Shown piece after piece: positions 45,901 to 55,083 of a stretch of 64,000 bases of DNA. The notes below the pieces were generated by a model. The model saw only the letters and a program-made list of their open reading frames with translations, ran no database searches and was not told where the DNA came from. A program made the position numbers and the translations under genes. Each line of letters begins with the position of its first letter. Within the stretch, counting starts at the first letter, position 1. Where the stretch lies: NCBI RefSeq assembly GCF_000590925.1, contig NZ_CP004372.1, positions 568,001 through 632,000 on the forward strand, read 5' to 3'. Origin of the DNA: Roseibacterium elongatum DSM 19469 (GTDB lineage: Bacteria > Pseudomonadota > Alphaproteobacteria > Rhodobacterales > Rhodobacteraceae).

Positions 45901-46383
45901 TCAGTCGCGCAGCGAAAAGGTGATGTTGTGGCGGTAATCGGCCCCGTTTCGTGCCTTGCCGGTCAGACGCAGACGCCACTGCCCCTCGGCCAGCGCGACA
46001 GGTGCGGTCAACACGCCATTGGGGCCGCGCGCGAAATCAAGGCGCTGATCGTCGCGCTGGCTGGTCGGACGCGTCAGCAGCGCATCGAGCTCGGCCGGGT
46101 AGACCGGACGGCCCTCGGAATCGACCAGCGTCAGGTTCAGGACACCGTTCTCGACCGCGACCGAGGCATTCCAGCCCAACTCCTCTTGGGCCAGCCGACG
46201 ATCGTCGAAGGTCTGGCTGTCGGCATAGCTCGAACTGACCTCCATCCCCGGAAAGGTGGAAATGGCATTGTAGGCCATGAACAGGTTCACCCCGATGATC
46301 AGGCCAAAACCGATCACGAACATCGCCAGGACCTTGCGGCCGGTCAGGGGTTTGCCGGCACTGCGGTCTGTGTCGTCGGTCAT
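45901..46383 (-). CDS. ccoH: cbb3 oxidase assembly protein CcoH (FixH)
   Basis: 160 residues. One N-terminal membrane helix (GRKVLAMFVIGFGLIIGVNL), then a periplasmic FixH domain with LGWNASVAVENGVLNLTLVD and PVALAEGQWRLRLTG. Stabilises CcoNO assembly. ATGA overlap with ccoG. Confidence 0.93.
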   Translation of the reverse strand: MTDDTDRSAGKPLTGRKVLAMFVIGFGLIIGVNLFMAYNAISTFPGMEVSSSYADSQTFDDRRLAQEELGWNASVAVENGVLNLTLVDSEGRPVYPAELDALLTRPTSQRDDQRLDFARGPNGVLTAPVALAEGQWRLRLTGKARNGADYRHNITFSLRD

Positions 46384-47810
46384 TCGGTCTCCCTCCCGAA
46401 GAATGTCGTGTCCTCAAACGAGCGCGTATTCGTGCTGAGGTCCTCGATCCAAAGACGGAAATCGGTTCGTTCGGTCGCAGCCGCCTCCGTCCCGGCGGGC
46501 GCGATCACATAGACCCGCTGCAACAGGGTGGAGTCGATCGGCACTTCGACCGTCTCGTCATCCGAGCCTTCCAGTTCGAGGATGAAAGGCGCGCCCTCCC
46601 CCAGCGAGACCCGGAAATCGGAGGTCTGATGCGTCATGTTGCGGATCCGCACGTCATATGTATTCCGGATCGACCCGTCAGACAGCGTGACATATTGCGG
46701 GTTCCGCACGGCGGCCACGGTCATGTCGATATCGGAGCGGATGAACAGCAACACCGTCAGGCCGATGCCGATGGCCGACCACAGGACCGTGTAGATGATC
46801 GTGCGCAGACGGAAGATGTGCTTCCAGACCGAGATCTTGTCCTTGCCGGCGCGTTCGTTGGTCTCGTCGGTCAGCGCCATGTAATCGACCAGGCCGCGCG
46901 GCTTGCCGATTTTGGCCATGATGTCGTCGCAGGCGTCGATGCACAGCGCGCAGGTGATGCATTCCAGCTGCTGGCCATCGCGGATGTCGATCCCCACCGG
47001 GCAGACGTTCACGCAGGCCATGCAGTCGATGCAGTCACCCAACTCCGTGTTTTCCTGCCCCTTGCGATGTTTGCCGCGCGGCTCGCCCCGCCAATCGCGG
47101 TAGGCCACGGTGATCGTCTGCTCGTCCATCATCGCCGCCTGGATGCGCGGCCAGGGGCACATGTAGATGCACACCTGCTCGCGCATGAAGCCGCCGAAGA
47201 CAAAGGTCGTCGCGGTCAGGACGCCGATCGTGGTATAGGCCACATAGGGCGCCTGGAGCGTGACCAGATCGACCAACAGCGTCGGGGCATCGGCAAAGTA
47301 GAACACCCACGCGCCCCCCGTTGCGACGGCGATCAGCAGCCATACGATATACTTGACAACCCGCAGACGGAATTTCTTGAAGTTCCAATCCTGCTTCCAC
47401 AGGCGCAGCCGCGCGTTGCGGTCCCCCTCGATCCAGCGTTCGACCGTAAAGAACAGGTCGGTCCACACGGTTTGCGGGCAGGTATACCCGCACCAGACAC
47501 GGCCCAGGGCCGAGGTGAACAGAAACAGCCCGAGACCGGCCATGATCAGCAGACCGGCCACGAAATAGAATTCATGCGGCCAGATCTCGATCCAGAAGAA
47601 GAAGAACCGCCGATTGGCGAGGTCCAGCAGGACCGCCTGATCGGGCAGGCTGGGGCCGCGATCCCATCGAATCCAGGGCGTCAAGTAATAGATGCCGAGG
47701 GTGACGATCATGATCACCCATTTCAGGTTCCGAAAGCGGCCCTTCACACGCTTGGGGAAAACAGGTTCACGGGCGGCATAGAGCTTTTGCGGCTCTTCGG
47801 TGGCACTCAT
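46380..47810 (-). CDS. ccoG: Cytochrome c oxidase accessory FeS protein CcoG
   Basis: 476 residues from ATG 47810. Five or so membrane helices, then a ferredoxin-like part with two 4Fe-4S clusters (CIDCMACVNVCPVG and CITCALCIDACDDI) plus CGYTCPQTV and CIYMCPWPR. CcoG reduces Cu(II) for the cbb3 copper centre. A TTGAC-N4-ATCAA box lies 74 bases upstream. Confidence 0.95.
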   Translation of the reverse strand: MSATEEPQKLYAAREPVFPKRVKGRFRNLKWVIMIVTLGIYYLTPWIRWDRGPSLPDQAVLLDLANRRFFFFWIEIWPHEFYFVAGLLIMAGLGLFLFTSALGRVWCGYTCPQTVWTDLFFTVERWIEGDRNARLRLWKQDWNFKKFRLRVVKYIVWLLIAVATGGAWVFYFADAPTLLVDLVTLQAPYVAYTTIGVLTATTFVFGGFMREQVCIYMCPWPRIQAAMMDEQTITVAYRDWRGEPRGKHRKGQENTELGDCIDCMACVNVCPVGIDIRDGQQLECITCALCIDACDDIMAKIGKPRGLVDYMALTDETNERAGKDKISVWKHIFRLRTIIYTVLWSAIGIGLTVLLFIRSDIDMTVAAVRNPQYVTLSDGSIRNTYDVRIRNMTHQTSDFRVSLGEGAPFILELEGSDDETVEVPIDSTLLQRVYVIAPAGTEAAATERTDFRLWIEDLSTNTRSFEDTTFFGRETE

Positions 47811-47883
47811 ATCGGAATCCTTGGGGTCTGGTCGTTTTGTCCTGCGCTGGAATGGTTCTAGGGCCGCGCAGGGTGCCCTTTCA

Positions 47884-47897
47884 TTGACGTGAATCAA
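47884..47897. promoter_or_regulatory. FnrL box upstream of ccoG
   Basis: TTGACGTGAATCAA, 13 of 14 bases palindromic relative to TTGAY-N4-RTCAA. Expected to activate ccoGHIS when oxygen falls. Confidence 0.75.
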
Positions 47898-48136
47898 GCA
47901 TACGGAAGCATACAGACGAAAAGGTTTGCGACGCCAAAGGAATGTGCTGCGACCCATCCGCCCATACCGTCGGCGACCGTGGGTTCGGCCGCGTGCGAAA
48001 CCGCATGACGGACCGCTGCATCAAAATGGTTGGGAAAAACGCGCGCGCGACCTATGATTAAGTGTACTCTTCCGTCGGCTTCGCGCCGGCGCCTGCACAG
48101 AACGACCGTGCGGGTGGCTGTCGTCGGGGGAAGGGA

Positions 48137-48183
48137 GGCACCGGTCCCGTAGGAAACGCGCGAACAGGACCGGGACCGGTGCC
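48137..48183. repeat. Perfect 13-bp inverted repeat after ccoP
   Basis: GGCACCGGTCCCG and CGGGACCGGTGCC flank a 21-base loop. It sits in the 419-base gap 47,811-48,229 between ccoP and ccoG, which holds no gene. No T-run follows on either strand, so it may be a processing or attenuation hairpin protecting ccoNOQP mRNA. Confidence 0.6.
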
Positions 48184-48229
48184 ACTCCGGCGACCGGGAG
48201 GGGCCACCGGAACTTGTGAGATGATGGCC

Positions 48230-49142
48230 CTACTGGCCACCACCAAGTGAGTGTACATACACGGCTACCGAGCGGACCTCGGCCTCGCTCAGGCGCCCCG
48301 CCTCGGAGGCATCCGCCGACCAGGGCGGCATGACGCCGAATCGTGCGTTGCGCACCGTGTATTCGATGGCCTCTTCAGAACCACCGTAAAGCCAGATCGC
48401 ATCCGTCAGGTTGGGCGCGCCCAGGAACGGGTCGCCTGCCCCATCCTCGGCATGACACGCCGCACAGTTGTAGAGGTAGACCTCCTCGCCGGCCGCAGCC
48501 AACGTGGCGTCGTGATCCTGGCCAGAGATATTGCGCACGTATTGCACAACCTGGCTGATCTCCTCGTCCGAAAGGATGCCCTCGAAGGCGGTCATCTCGG
48601 AATAGCGTGCGTTCGGGTCATCCTCGTTCCGGATGCCGTGGCTGATCGTAAAATGAACCTCCTCAATGGTACCGCCCCAGAGCCAGTCGTCGTCCAGAAG
48701 GTTCGGATACCCCGAAGCCTGAACGCCCGCCGCACCAGAACCGTGACACTGCGAACACCAAGTTGCGAACGTCGCCCCCCCCTTGGATAGCGTAGTTATA
48801 GAGGTCGGGATTCGCCGTTGCGTTGATCTCGGTCAAATCGACCTCGGTAATGCGCTGACGAATGCCGGCATTCATGTCGTCGAAACGGTCGATATCCTCG
48901 GCCACCTCGGCGCGCGTCGAAAAGCCCAGGATGCCGGGCGTGGCCCCGTTGATCAGCGGCCATGCCGGGTACAGGACGGTATAACCGATGCCCCAGACGA
49001 TGCAGCCGTAAAAGGTCCATAGCCACCAACGCGGCAGGGGATTGTTGAACTCCTTGATGCCATCCCAGACGTGACCGGTCGTATCGGGGTCACCCTCTTG
49101 CAGGATCTGCTCCTCGGGATGCTTGTTCTTGTCGTCACTCAT
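48230..49142 (-). pseudogene. ccoP: cbb3 oxidase diheme subunit CcoP, frameshifted in a G8 tract
   Basis: From ATG 49142 the first frame gives the N-terminal helix part (RWWLWTFYGCIVWGIGYTVL) to YAIQGG. A run of eight G (48,775-48,782) carries one base too many; after removal the second frame reads [17 protein letters not shown], the first heme site, then [13 protein letters not shown], the second, ending HSLGGGQ. About 304 residues, normal length. CcoP passes electrons to CcoO/CcoN. Essential for the oxidase, so error rather than decay is likely. Overlaps ccoQ (ATGA). Confidence 0.9.
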
Positions 49143-49351
49143 TGCCGCGCCTCCTCGAATTGGGCGTTGGCTGCCTGGCTGTCGCCGGCCGGCCGGTCGT
49201 CATGGCGGAAAGGGATGTTCGCGGTATCGCGATGGACCTTGCGGCTGCCGGGACGCAACGTGAACACGACAACCCCGAGAAACACGAGAAGCATGAACAG
49301 CGCGCCCCAGCTGCGGGCAATGACCTGCAGTAAGGTATAGGTGTCTTCCAT
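49139..49351 (-). CDS. ccoQ: cbb3 oxidase subunit CcoQ
   Basis: 70 residues: one membrane helix (WGALFMLLVFLGVVVFTLRP) and a polar tail with HRDTANIPFRHDD. Typical CcoQ/FixQ, which stabilises CcoP in the complex. Between ccoO and ccoP, with a short gap of 12 bases and a four-base overlap. Confidence 0.92.
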   Translation of the reverse strand: MEDTYTLLQVIARSWGALFMLLVFLGVVVFTLRPGSRKVHRDTANIPFRHDDRPAGDSQAANAQFEEARQ

Positions 49352-49363
49352 CGGCTTCCCCCC

Positions 49364-50086
49364 TTAACGGCTTGCGTCGGCTTCGAAGGTCGAGAAATCG
49401 ACCAGCGTGCCGAGCATCTGGAGATAGGCCACCATCGCGTCCATCTCGGTCACCTCGGGGTTCCCGTCAAAGTCACGCTGCTGTGCGCCGGGATAGCGCT
49501 CGACCACACCCGAATCGCCGAAATCGGTGGCCTGCTCGACGAAATCGAGCTCGGCCATTTCGATCATCTCGTCGGTATAGGGCACACCGACGATGCGATG
49601 GGTTTCCATCAGATCGGCGATATAGGTCGGTTCGATCACCGTTTCGGCGAGGAACGCATAGGGCGGCATCACCGATTCCGGCACCACCGACTGGGGATCG
49701 ATCAGGTGATCGACATGCCAGGCGTCCGAGTAGCGGCCGCCGACGCGGGCGAGGTCGGGCCCCGTCCGCTTCGAGCCCCACTGGAACGGGTGGTCGTACT
49801 GGCTTTCGGCTGCCAGCGAGTAGTGGCCATAGCGTTCGACCTCGTCCCGCATGGGACGGATCATCTGGCTGTGACACACATAGCAGCCCTCGCGGATGTA
49901 GATCTCGCGGCCCGCCAGTTCGAGGGGCGAGTAGGGGCGCATGCCCTCCACGTCCTCGATGGTGTTCTCCAGGTAGAACAGCGGTGCGATTTCCACGATC
50001 CCCCCGATCGTGACGACCAGAAAGCTGAGCGCCAGCAGGAGGGTTGCGTTGGTTTCAATCTTCTTGTGACCATCAAATGCAGCCAT
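49364..50086 (-). CDS. ccoO: cbb3 oxidase monoheme subunit CcoO
   Basis: 240 residues. N-terminal helix ([20 protein letters not shown]), then a cytochrome c domain with [11 protein letters not shown], and [20 protein letters not shown] holding the Met ligand. It hands electrons from CcoP to the catalytic subunit. 14 bases after ccoN. Confidence 0.95.
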   Translation of the reverse strand: MAAFDGHKKIETNATLLLALSFLVVTIGGIVEIAPLFYLENTIEDVEGMRPYSPLELAGREIYIREGCYVCHSQMIRPMRDEVERYGHYSLAAESQYDHPFQWGSKRTGPDLARVGGRYSDAWHVDHLIDPQSVVPESVMPPYAFLAETVIEPTYIADLMETHRIVGVPYTDEMIEMAELDFVEQATDFGDSGVVERYPGAQQRDFDGNPEVTEMDAMVAYLQMLGTLVDFSTFEADASR

Positions 50087-50100
50087 TGTCAGGTCCCCCC

Positions 50101-51699
50101 TTATTCAGCCGGCGCCGCGACGGTGGCATCCTTGCGGGCAGCCCCCTTCTTCACGGTCATCCAGAGGTTGTAGGCCATGATGATCGCGCCGGTGAGGTAA
50201 AGCACCCCGCCCAGACCACGCACCACATACATCGGGAACTTGGCTTCCACGGTGTCGGCGAAGGAGTTCACGAGGAAGCCCTGGTCGTCGACTTCGCGCC
50301 ACATCAGGCCTTCCATGATCCCCGTCACCCACATCGAGGCGGCGTAGAGCACGATGCCGATCGTGGCGAGCCAGTAGTGCCAGCTGACCATGCGCAGGCT
50401 GTAGAGCGCCTGACGGTTCCACAGTTTCGGGAACAGGTAGTACAGCATCCCGAAGGTGATCATGCCGTTCCAGCCCAGCGCGCCCGAGTGCACGTGACCG
50501 ATCGTCCAGTCCGTGTAGTGCGACAGCGAGTTGACCGCGCGGATCGACATCATCGGGCCTTCGAAGGTCGACATGCCGTAGAAGGCGACCGAGGTGACCA
50601 TCATCCGCAGAACCGGGTCGGTGCGCAGCTTGTCCCACGCGCCCGACAGCGTCATCAGGCCGTTGATCATGCCGCCCCAACTGGGCATCCACAGCACGAT
50701 CGAGAACACCATGCCCAGGGTCGAGGCCCAGTCAGGCAGCGCCGTGTAGTGCAGGTGGTGCGGACCGGCCCAGATGTACAGGAAGATCAGCGCCCAGAAG
50801 TGGATGATCGACAGCTTGTAGGAATAGACCGGGCGTTCGGCCTGCTTGGGAATGAAGTAATACATCATGCCCAGGAAGCCGGCGGTCAGGAAGAAGCCCA
50901 CGGCGTTGTGGCCATACCACCACTGCGTCATGGCATCCTGCACACCCGAGAAGAGCGAAACCGACCGCGAGCCAAAGATCGACACCGGCACGGCCAGGTT
51001 GTTGACCACGTGCAGCATCGCGACGGTGACGATGAAGGACAGGAAGAACCAGTTGGCGACGTAGATATGCGGCTCCTTGCGCTTGAGCAGCGTGCCGACG
51101 AACAGCGCCAGATAGGCGACCCACACGATGGTCAGCCACAGGTCGATGTACCACTCGGGCTCGGCGTATTCACGGCTCTGGCTGCCGCCCAGCAGATAGC
51201 TGGTGGCCGCGAGCACGATGAAGAACTGGTAGCCCCAGAACACGAACCACGCCAGGCCACCGCCCCACATGCGTGCGGCCGAGGTGCGCTGAACCACGTA
51301 GAACGACGCGGCCAGCAGGCCGGTGCCGCCAAAGGCGAAAATCACCGCCGAAGTGTGCAGCGGGCGCAGACGACCAAAGTTCAGATAGGGCTGCGCCCAG
51401 TCGAAATTGAGCTGTGGAAAGGCCAGTTGGAAGGCGATGAACACCCCGACCAGAAAGCCGATGACGCCCCAAAAGGCCGTCCCGATGGCTGCGGCGCGAA
51501 CCGGCCCGTCCATATATTCGTTTTCGTTCACATACCGCGGCTCGCCCGTGCGGCGCAGTTGCCACAGAAACAGACCGCCTGCCGTCACCATGATCAGGAT
51601 GGCATGCACCATATAGAGCATGTCCCTGGCATAGTTGGCCGCAATCGCGGCCAGAACCGCGACAAGGCCAAGGATCAGCAGCTTTACATAATCAAGCAT
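50101..51699 (-). CDS. ccoN: cbb3 oxidase catalytic subunit CcoN
   Basis: 532 residues from ATG 51699 (AAGGGA before it; a longer frame starts 12 codons upstream). Twelve membrane helices with the heme b and heme b3/CuB His set, e.g. [37 protein letters not shown], and [12 protein letters not shown]. It reduces oxygen to water with high affinity and pumps protons. Two Fnr-type boxes lie in the upstream divergent region. Confidence 0.96.
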   Translation of the reverse strand: MLDYVKLLILGLVAVLAAIAANYARDMLYMVHAILIMVTAGGLFLWQLRRTGEPRYVNENEYMDGPVRAAAIGTAFWGVIGFLVGVFIAFQLAFPQLNFDWAQPYLNFGRLRPLHTSAVIFAFGGTGLLAASFYVVQRTSAARMWGGGLAWFVFWGYQFFIVLAATSYLLGGSQSREYAEPEWYIDLWLTIVWVAYLALFVGTLLKRKEPHIYVANWFFLSFIVTVAMLHVVNNLAVPVSIFGSRSVSLFSGVQDAMTQWWYGHNAVGFFLTAGFLGMMYYFIPKQAERPVYSYKLSIIHFWALIFLYIWAGPHHLHYTALPDWASTLGMVFSIVLWMPSWGGMINGLMTLSGAWDKLRTDPVLRMMVTSVAFYGMSTFEGPMMSIRAVNSLSHYTDWTIGHVHSGALGWNGMITFGMLYYLFPKLWNRQALYSLRMVSWHYWLATIGIVLYAASMWVTGIMEGLMWREVDDQGFLVNSFADTVEAKFPMYVVRGLGGVLYLTGAIIMAYNLWMTVKKGAARKDATVAAPAE

Positions 51700-51809
51700 T
51701 GATCGTCCCTTCGTGATGCCCCGGTTCGGATTCACCTGTAGCGACTCGGCAAAGCCGTCCGGAGCTGTTCCATCTGATCCCCAAATCGCGGATAAGGCGA
51801 GTAGGGACC

Positions 51810-51823
51810 TTGATCCAAGTCAA
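51810..51823. promoter_or_regulatory. FnrL box, ccoN side
   Basis: TTGATCCAAGTCAA, 111 bases upstream of ccoN; fits TTGAY-N4-RTCAA. Confidence 0.7.
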
Positions 51824-51845
51824 TCATACCCCATGCGCACGAGGG

Positions 51846-51859
51846 TTGATGCAGGTCAA
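51846..51859. promoter_or_regulatory. FnrL box, usp side
   Basis: TTGATGCAGGTCAA, 57 bases upstream of the universal stress protein gene; fits TTGAY-N4-RTCAA. Confidence 0.7.
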
Positions 51860-51915
51860 TGTGGCGCAGAGTGTGCGATCGTATGCATCTCTCGGAGCAA
51901 AACGAGGAGGGTCTC

Positions 51916-52755
51916 ATGGCCTACAAGAGCATTCTGACCGTCTTGACCGACGACAAGGACGTTGCGCCTGTTCTTGACGCCGTCGCGCCGTTCGCCGCAG
52001 CGGCGGAGGCGCATCTCGATGTCCTGTGCTTGGGCATCGACCGAACGCAGACAGGCTATTATTTTGCTGGCGCGACAACGCTCATGCACGATGAGACCCT
52101 CGCCCAGGCCCAGGCCGAGGCGACGCGAATCGAACAGGCCGCCCGCACCCATCTCGCACAGTCGGACATTTCGTGGGGCGTCGAGGCCCTGGTGGCGCAG
52201 TCGGCCTCGGTCACACCGGTCGTCGCACGCCGCGCACGGTTTGCCGATCTCGTCATGCTGCCCAAACCCTACGGTGCCGATCTGCCGTCGGATGCTCCCG
52301 TCATGGTTGAATCGGCCATGTTCCAGGGCAACGCACCCGTCATCGTTCTGGCGGATGAGAAACCCGTGTCCCTGACCCCGAGGAAGATCGTCGTCGCCTG
52401 GAACGAATCGAACGAGGCGATGACGGCCATCCGCCGCGCCATGCCGATGCTGGTCGGCGCCGACCTCGTGAACATCTGCATCATCGCCCCCGAGCGGCAT
52501 GGCAGCGAAACCACCGATCCCGGCGCCGAACTGTCGCGCATGCTCAGCCGGCATGGCGTGACCTGCGAGGTGTCGCTGCTGCCGCAGACCCTGCCCCGCG
52601 TGTCCGAGGTGCTCAAGCGTCACATCGCCGACCAGGATGCCGACCTGCTGGTCATGGGCGCCTACGGCCACTCGCGCTTCCGCGAGGCGATTCTGGGCGG
52701 CGCGACCCGCAACATGCTGGAACACTGCACGGTGCCGGTGCTGATGGCGCATTGA
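51916..52755 (+). CDS. Tandem-domain universal stress protein
   Basis: 279 residues from ATG 51916, with GAGGAGGG before it. Two Usp domains: the first ends near residue 145; the second begins RKIVVAWNESNEAM and ends with the G-x2-G-x9-G-(S/T) ATP-loop pattern MGAYGHSRFREAILGGATRN. Divergent from ccoN with a Fnr-type box 57 bases before it, so probably induced at low oxygen. Confidence 0.85.
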   Translation: MAYKSILTVLTDDKDVAPVLDAVAPFAAAAEAHLDVLCLGIDRTQTGYYFAGATTLMHDETLAQAQAEATRIEQAARTHLAQSDISWGVEALVAQSASVTPVVARRARFADLVMLPKPYGADLPSDAPVMVESAMFQGNAPVIVLADEKPVSLTPRKIVVAWNESNEAMTAIRRAMPMLVGADLVNICIIAPERHGSETTDPGAELSRMLSRHGVTCEVSLLPQTLPRVSEVLKRHIADQDADLLVMGAYGHSRFREAILGGATRNMLEHCTVPVLMAH

Positions 52756-52773
52756 GGGCCGGCCGCAAACGAC

Positions 52774-52800
52774 AACGCCCCGCGGGATCCGTGGGGCGTT
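52774..52800. terminator. Hairpin between convergent usp and fnrL
   Basis: AACGCCCC and GGGGCGTT form an 8-bp stem with an 11-base loop; no strong T-run. Probably ends both transcripts. Confidence 0.55.
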
Positions 52801-52827
52801 CGATCAGACCGATCTGTCAGCCTGCGA

Positions 52828-53574
52828 TCACTCCGGCATGCCACCATCGGAATCGTCGCCGGTCTCGTCCATGAGGATTTCGAAATCCGGAATCACGATA
52901 TGACGCTTGCCTTCCAGCCGGATCACCTCGTCTTTCTTTAGGCCCGACATCTGGCGGCTGACGGTTTCCAGCGTCAGGCCCAGGTAATCCGCCATCGCTT
53001 CGCGGGTCAGCGGCAGGTCGAACGCCACCTCGCCGGCACCGCCGATGTTCTGAACGCTGGTTTCGCGGCGCGCGATGATCGACAGGAAACTGGCGATCTT
53101 TTCGCGCGCTGTCTTGCGCCCGAGCAACAGCATCCATTCCCGTGCGGCGTCCAGTTCATCCAGCGTCATCTCAAGCAGACGCTGCCCCACATGCGGGGTG
53201 GTCAGCATCATGTCCTGGAACGGGGCGCGCCGGAAACAGCACAGCTGCACATCCGTCGTCGCCGTCACGTCATAAGCGGCCGTTTCCCGATTCGGACGCC
53301 CGAGGAAATCGGACGGCAGCAACAGACCAACCATCTGGCGACGCCCGTCTTCCATCGTCTGGGTGAGCGACGCGACCCCATGCACGACCGAGGCCACGAA
53401 ATCCATCTTGTCGCCCGCCCACACGATCGTCTGACCGGCCTCGAAGGTGCGGTAGTACTTGATCGACTCGAGCTTCTCCAGCTCGTCCGTGTCACAACGC
53501 GCGCAGACCGCGCGGTGCCGGATCGGACATTCGGAGCACTGCTCCTGCGGAAATGCAAGTTGCGTTTTGGGCAT
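52828..53574 (-). CDS. fnrL: Oxygen-sensing FNR-type regulator FnrL
   Basis: 248 residues from ATG 53574. Cluster ligands CSECPIRHRAVCARC (Cys13, 16, 24, 27) with a further Cys112/113 pair, a cyclic-nucleotide-like domain, and the HTH LTREAMADYLGLTLETVSRQM with the Glu-x3-Arg of FNR. A 4Fe-4S protein that binds TTGAT-N4-ATCAA when oxygen is low. A box sits 35 bases before its own start, shared with hemN. Confidence 0.94.
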   Translation of the reverse strand: MPKTQLAFPQEQCSECPIRHRAVCARCDTDELEKLESIKYYRTFEAGQTIVWAGDKMDFVASVVHGVASLTQTMEDGRRQMVGLLLPSDFLGRPNRETAAYDVTATTDVQLCCFRRAPFQDMMLTTPHVGQRLLEMTLDELDAAREWMLLLGRKTAREKIASFLSIIARRETSVQNIGGAGEVAFDLPLTREAMADYLGLTLETVSRQMSGLKKDEVIRLEGKRHIVIPDFEILMDETGDDSDGGMPE

Positions 53575-53608
53575 ACCAAGGTCCTTTCGGACAATCCATT
53601 TCGCCCGA

Positions 53609-53622
53609 TTGATCTGCGTCAA
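53609..53622. promoter_or_regulatory. FnrL box between fnrL and hemN
   Basis: TTGATCTGCGTCAA, centred between the two divergent starts (35 and 36 bases away). It could repress fnrL and activate hemN. Confidence 0.75.
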
Positions 53623-53657
53623 TGTTGGGGGCGCGTTCCACCTTTAGCTGTATCCTA

Positions 53658-55013
53658 ATGGAACATCTTTCGCAACTTCGACAGCTCGGTCTGTTCGACG
53701 CAAAGGTGCCGCGCTACACGAGCTATCCGCCGGCCACCAAGTTCTCGAACGACGTAAGTAGTGATGTCTTTCGCAGCTGGGTGGAGAGCATTCCCACCGG
53801 CAGCGCCATCTCGGTCTATCTGCATGTGCCCTTTTGCCGCAGGCTGTGCTGGTTCTGCGCCTGCCGCACCCAGGGCGTGCGCAATGACGACCCGGTTATC
53901 GCCTATGTGAACACCCTCAAGCAGGAGATCGCCACGGTCGCCGCGATCCTGCCCAAGGGCGTCCGCATCGCCCGGCTACACTGGGGCGGCGGGACACCGA
54001 CGCTCCTGTCGGCCGATCTGATGACGGATCTCGCCGATACGTTGCTGTCGCAGATCCCGTTGGCTGAAGGGGCCGAATTCTCGGTCGAGATCGACCCGAA
54101 TGAAATCGACAGGCCGCGCATGGCCGCCCTGGCCGCCGCGGGCATGAACCGCGCCTCGATCGGCGTGCAGGATTTCGACCCCGAGATCCAGAAGATCATC
54201 GGCCGCATCCAGGGCTACGATGTCACGCGCGAGGCCGTCGAAGGGCTGCGCGAACATGGGATTCACTCGTTGAATGCCGACATCCTCTACGGTCTGCCCA
54301 ACCAGACGCCCGAGCGGATCTCGGAAAGCGTTCAGATGCTGTTGTCGCTCTCGCCCGACCGCGTTGCGCTTTACGGCTATGCCCATGTGCCCTGGATGGC
54401 CAAGCGTCAGGCCATGATCCCGACCGACGCGCTGCCCACGCCCGAGGAACGGCTGCAGCTCTTTGACACGGCGCGTCGCCTGTTCATGTGGGACGGCTAT
54501 GACGAGATCGGCATCGACCATTTCGCCAAGCCCACCGATTCGATGGGCAAGGCCGCCAAGACGGGGCATCTGCGCCGCAATTTCCAGGGCTATACCGACG
54601 ACAATTGCGACACGCTGCTGTCGCTCGGCGCTTCGGCGATCTCGCGCTTCCCGCAGGGCTATGCCCAGAACGCCGCCTCGACGGCCGCCTACCAAAAGGC
54701 GGTGCGCGCCGGCGAACTGGGCACCGGGCGCGGCCACATCTTCAAGGGCGACGACGTTTTGCGCTCGCGCATGATCGAGATGCTGATGTGCGATTTCCGC
54801 ATCGACACGGCGCAACTCGAGGCCGAGTTCGGCCCGGTCGCCGCCAAGGCCGAGAAACTCTATCGCGAGGCTGCGGACGCGTTCGGCAAGATGGTCCGCA
54901 TCACCGAGGACGGGTTCGAGATCCCGCCCGAGGGACGGCCGCTGTCGCGCATGATCGCGCGTGTCTTCGACGAATACGAGATGCGGGCCGAGGGGCATTC
55001 CTCGGCGATCTGA
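53658..55013 (+). CDS. hemN: Oxygen-independent coproporphyrinogen III dehydrogenase
   Basis: 451 residues from ATG 53658. Radical-SAM cluster Cys-x3-Cys-x2-Cys at 60, 64 and 67 (CRRLCWFCAC), YLHVPFC, RLHWGGGTPT and SIGVQDFD, DILYGLPNQTP. Makes protoporphyrinogen without oxygen. Preceded by a Fnr-type box; terminator at 55,044. Confidence 0.95.
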   Translation: MEHLSQLRQLGLFDAKVPRYTSYPPATKFSNDVSSDVFRSWVESIPTGSAISVYLHVPFCRRLCWFCACRTQGVRNDDPVIAYVNTLKQEIATVAAILPKGVRIARLHWGGGTPTLLSADLMTDLADTLLSQIPLAEGAEFSVEIDPNEIDRPRMAALAAAGMNRASIGVQDFDPEIQKIIGRIQGYDVTREAVEGLREHGIHSLNADILYGLPNQTPERISESVQMLLSLSPDRVALYGYAHVPWMAKRQAMIPTDALPTPEERLQLFDTARRLFMWDGYDEIGIDHFAKPTDSMGKAAKTGHLRRNFQGYTDDNCDTLLSLGASAISRFPQGYAQNAASTAAYQKAVRAGELGTGRGHIFKGDDVLRSRMIEMLMCDFRIDTAQLEAEFGPVAAKAEKLYREAADAFGKMVRITEDGFEIPPEGRPLSRMIARVFDEYEMRAEGHSSAI

Positions 55014-55041
55014 GCCGCGACACCGCGACCAGCAACCAAGA

Positions 55042-55068
55042 CGCCGGGCCGATCGCCCGGTCGTTTTT
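55042..55068 (+). terminator. Rho-independent terminator of hemN
   Basis: CGCCGGGCCGATCGCCCGG hairpin (CCGGGC/GCCCGG) followed by TCGTTTTTT. Confidence 0.8.
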
Positions 55069-55083
55069 TCCTGCGCCTGCCGC

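Noticed and set aside
44320..46512. 730-codon forward frame over ccoI/ccoH
   Set aside because: Antisense shadow without motifs; the reverse strand genes are certain.
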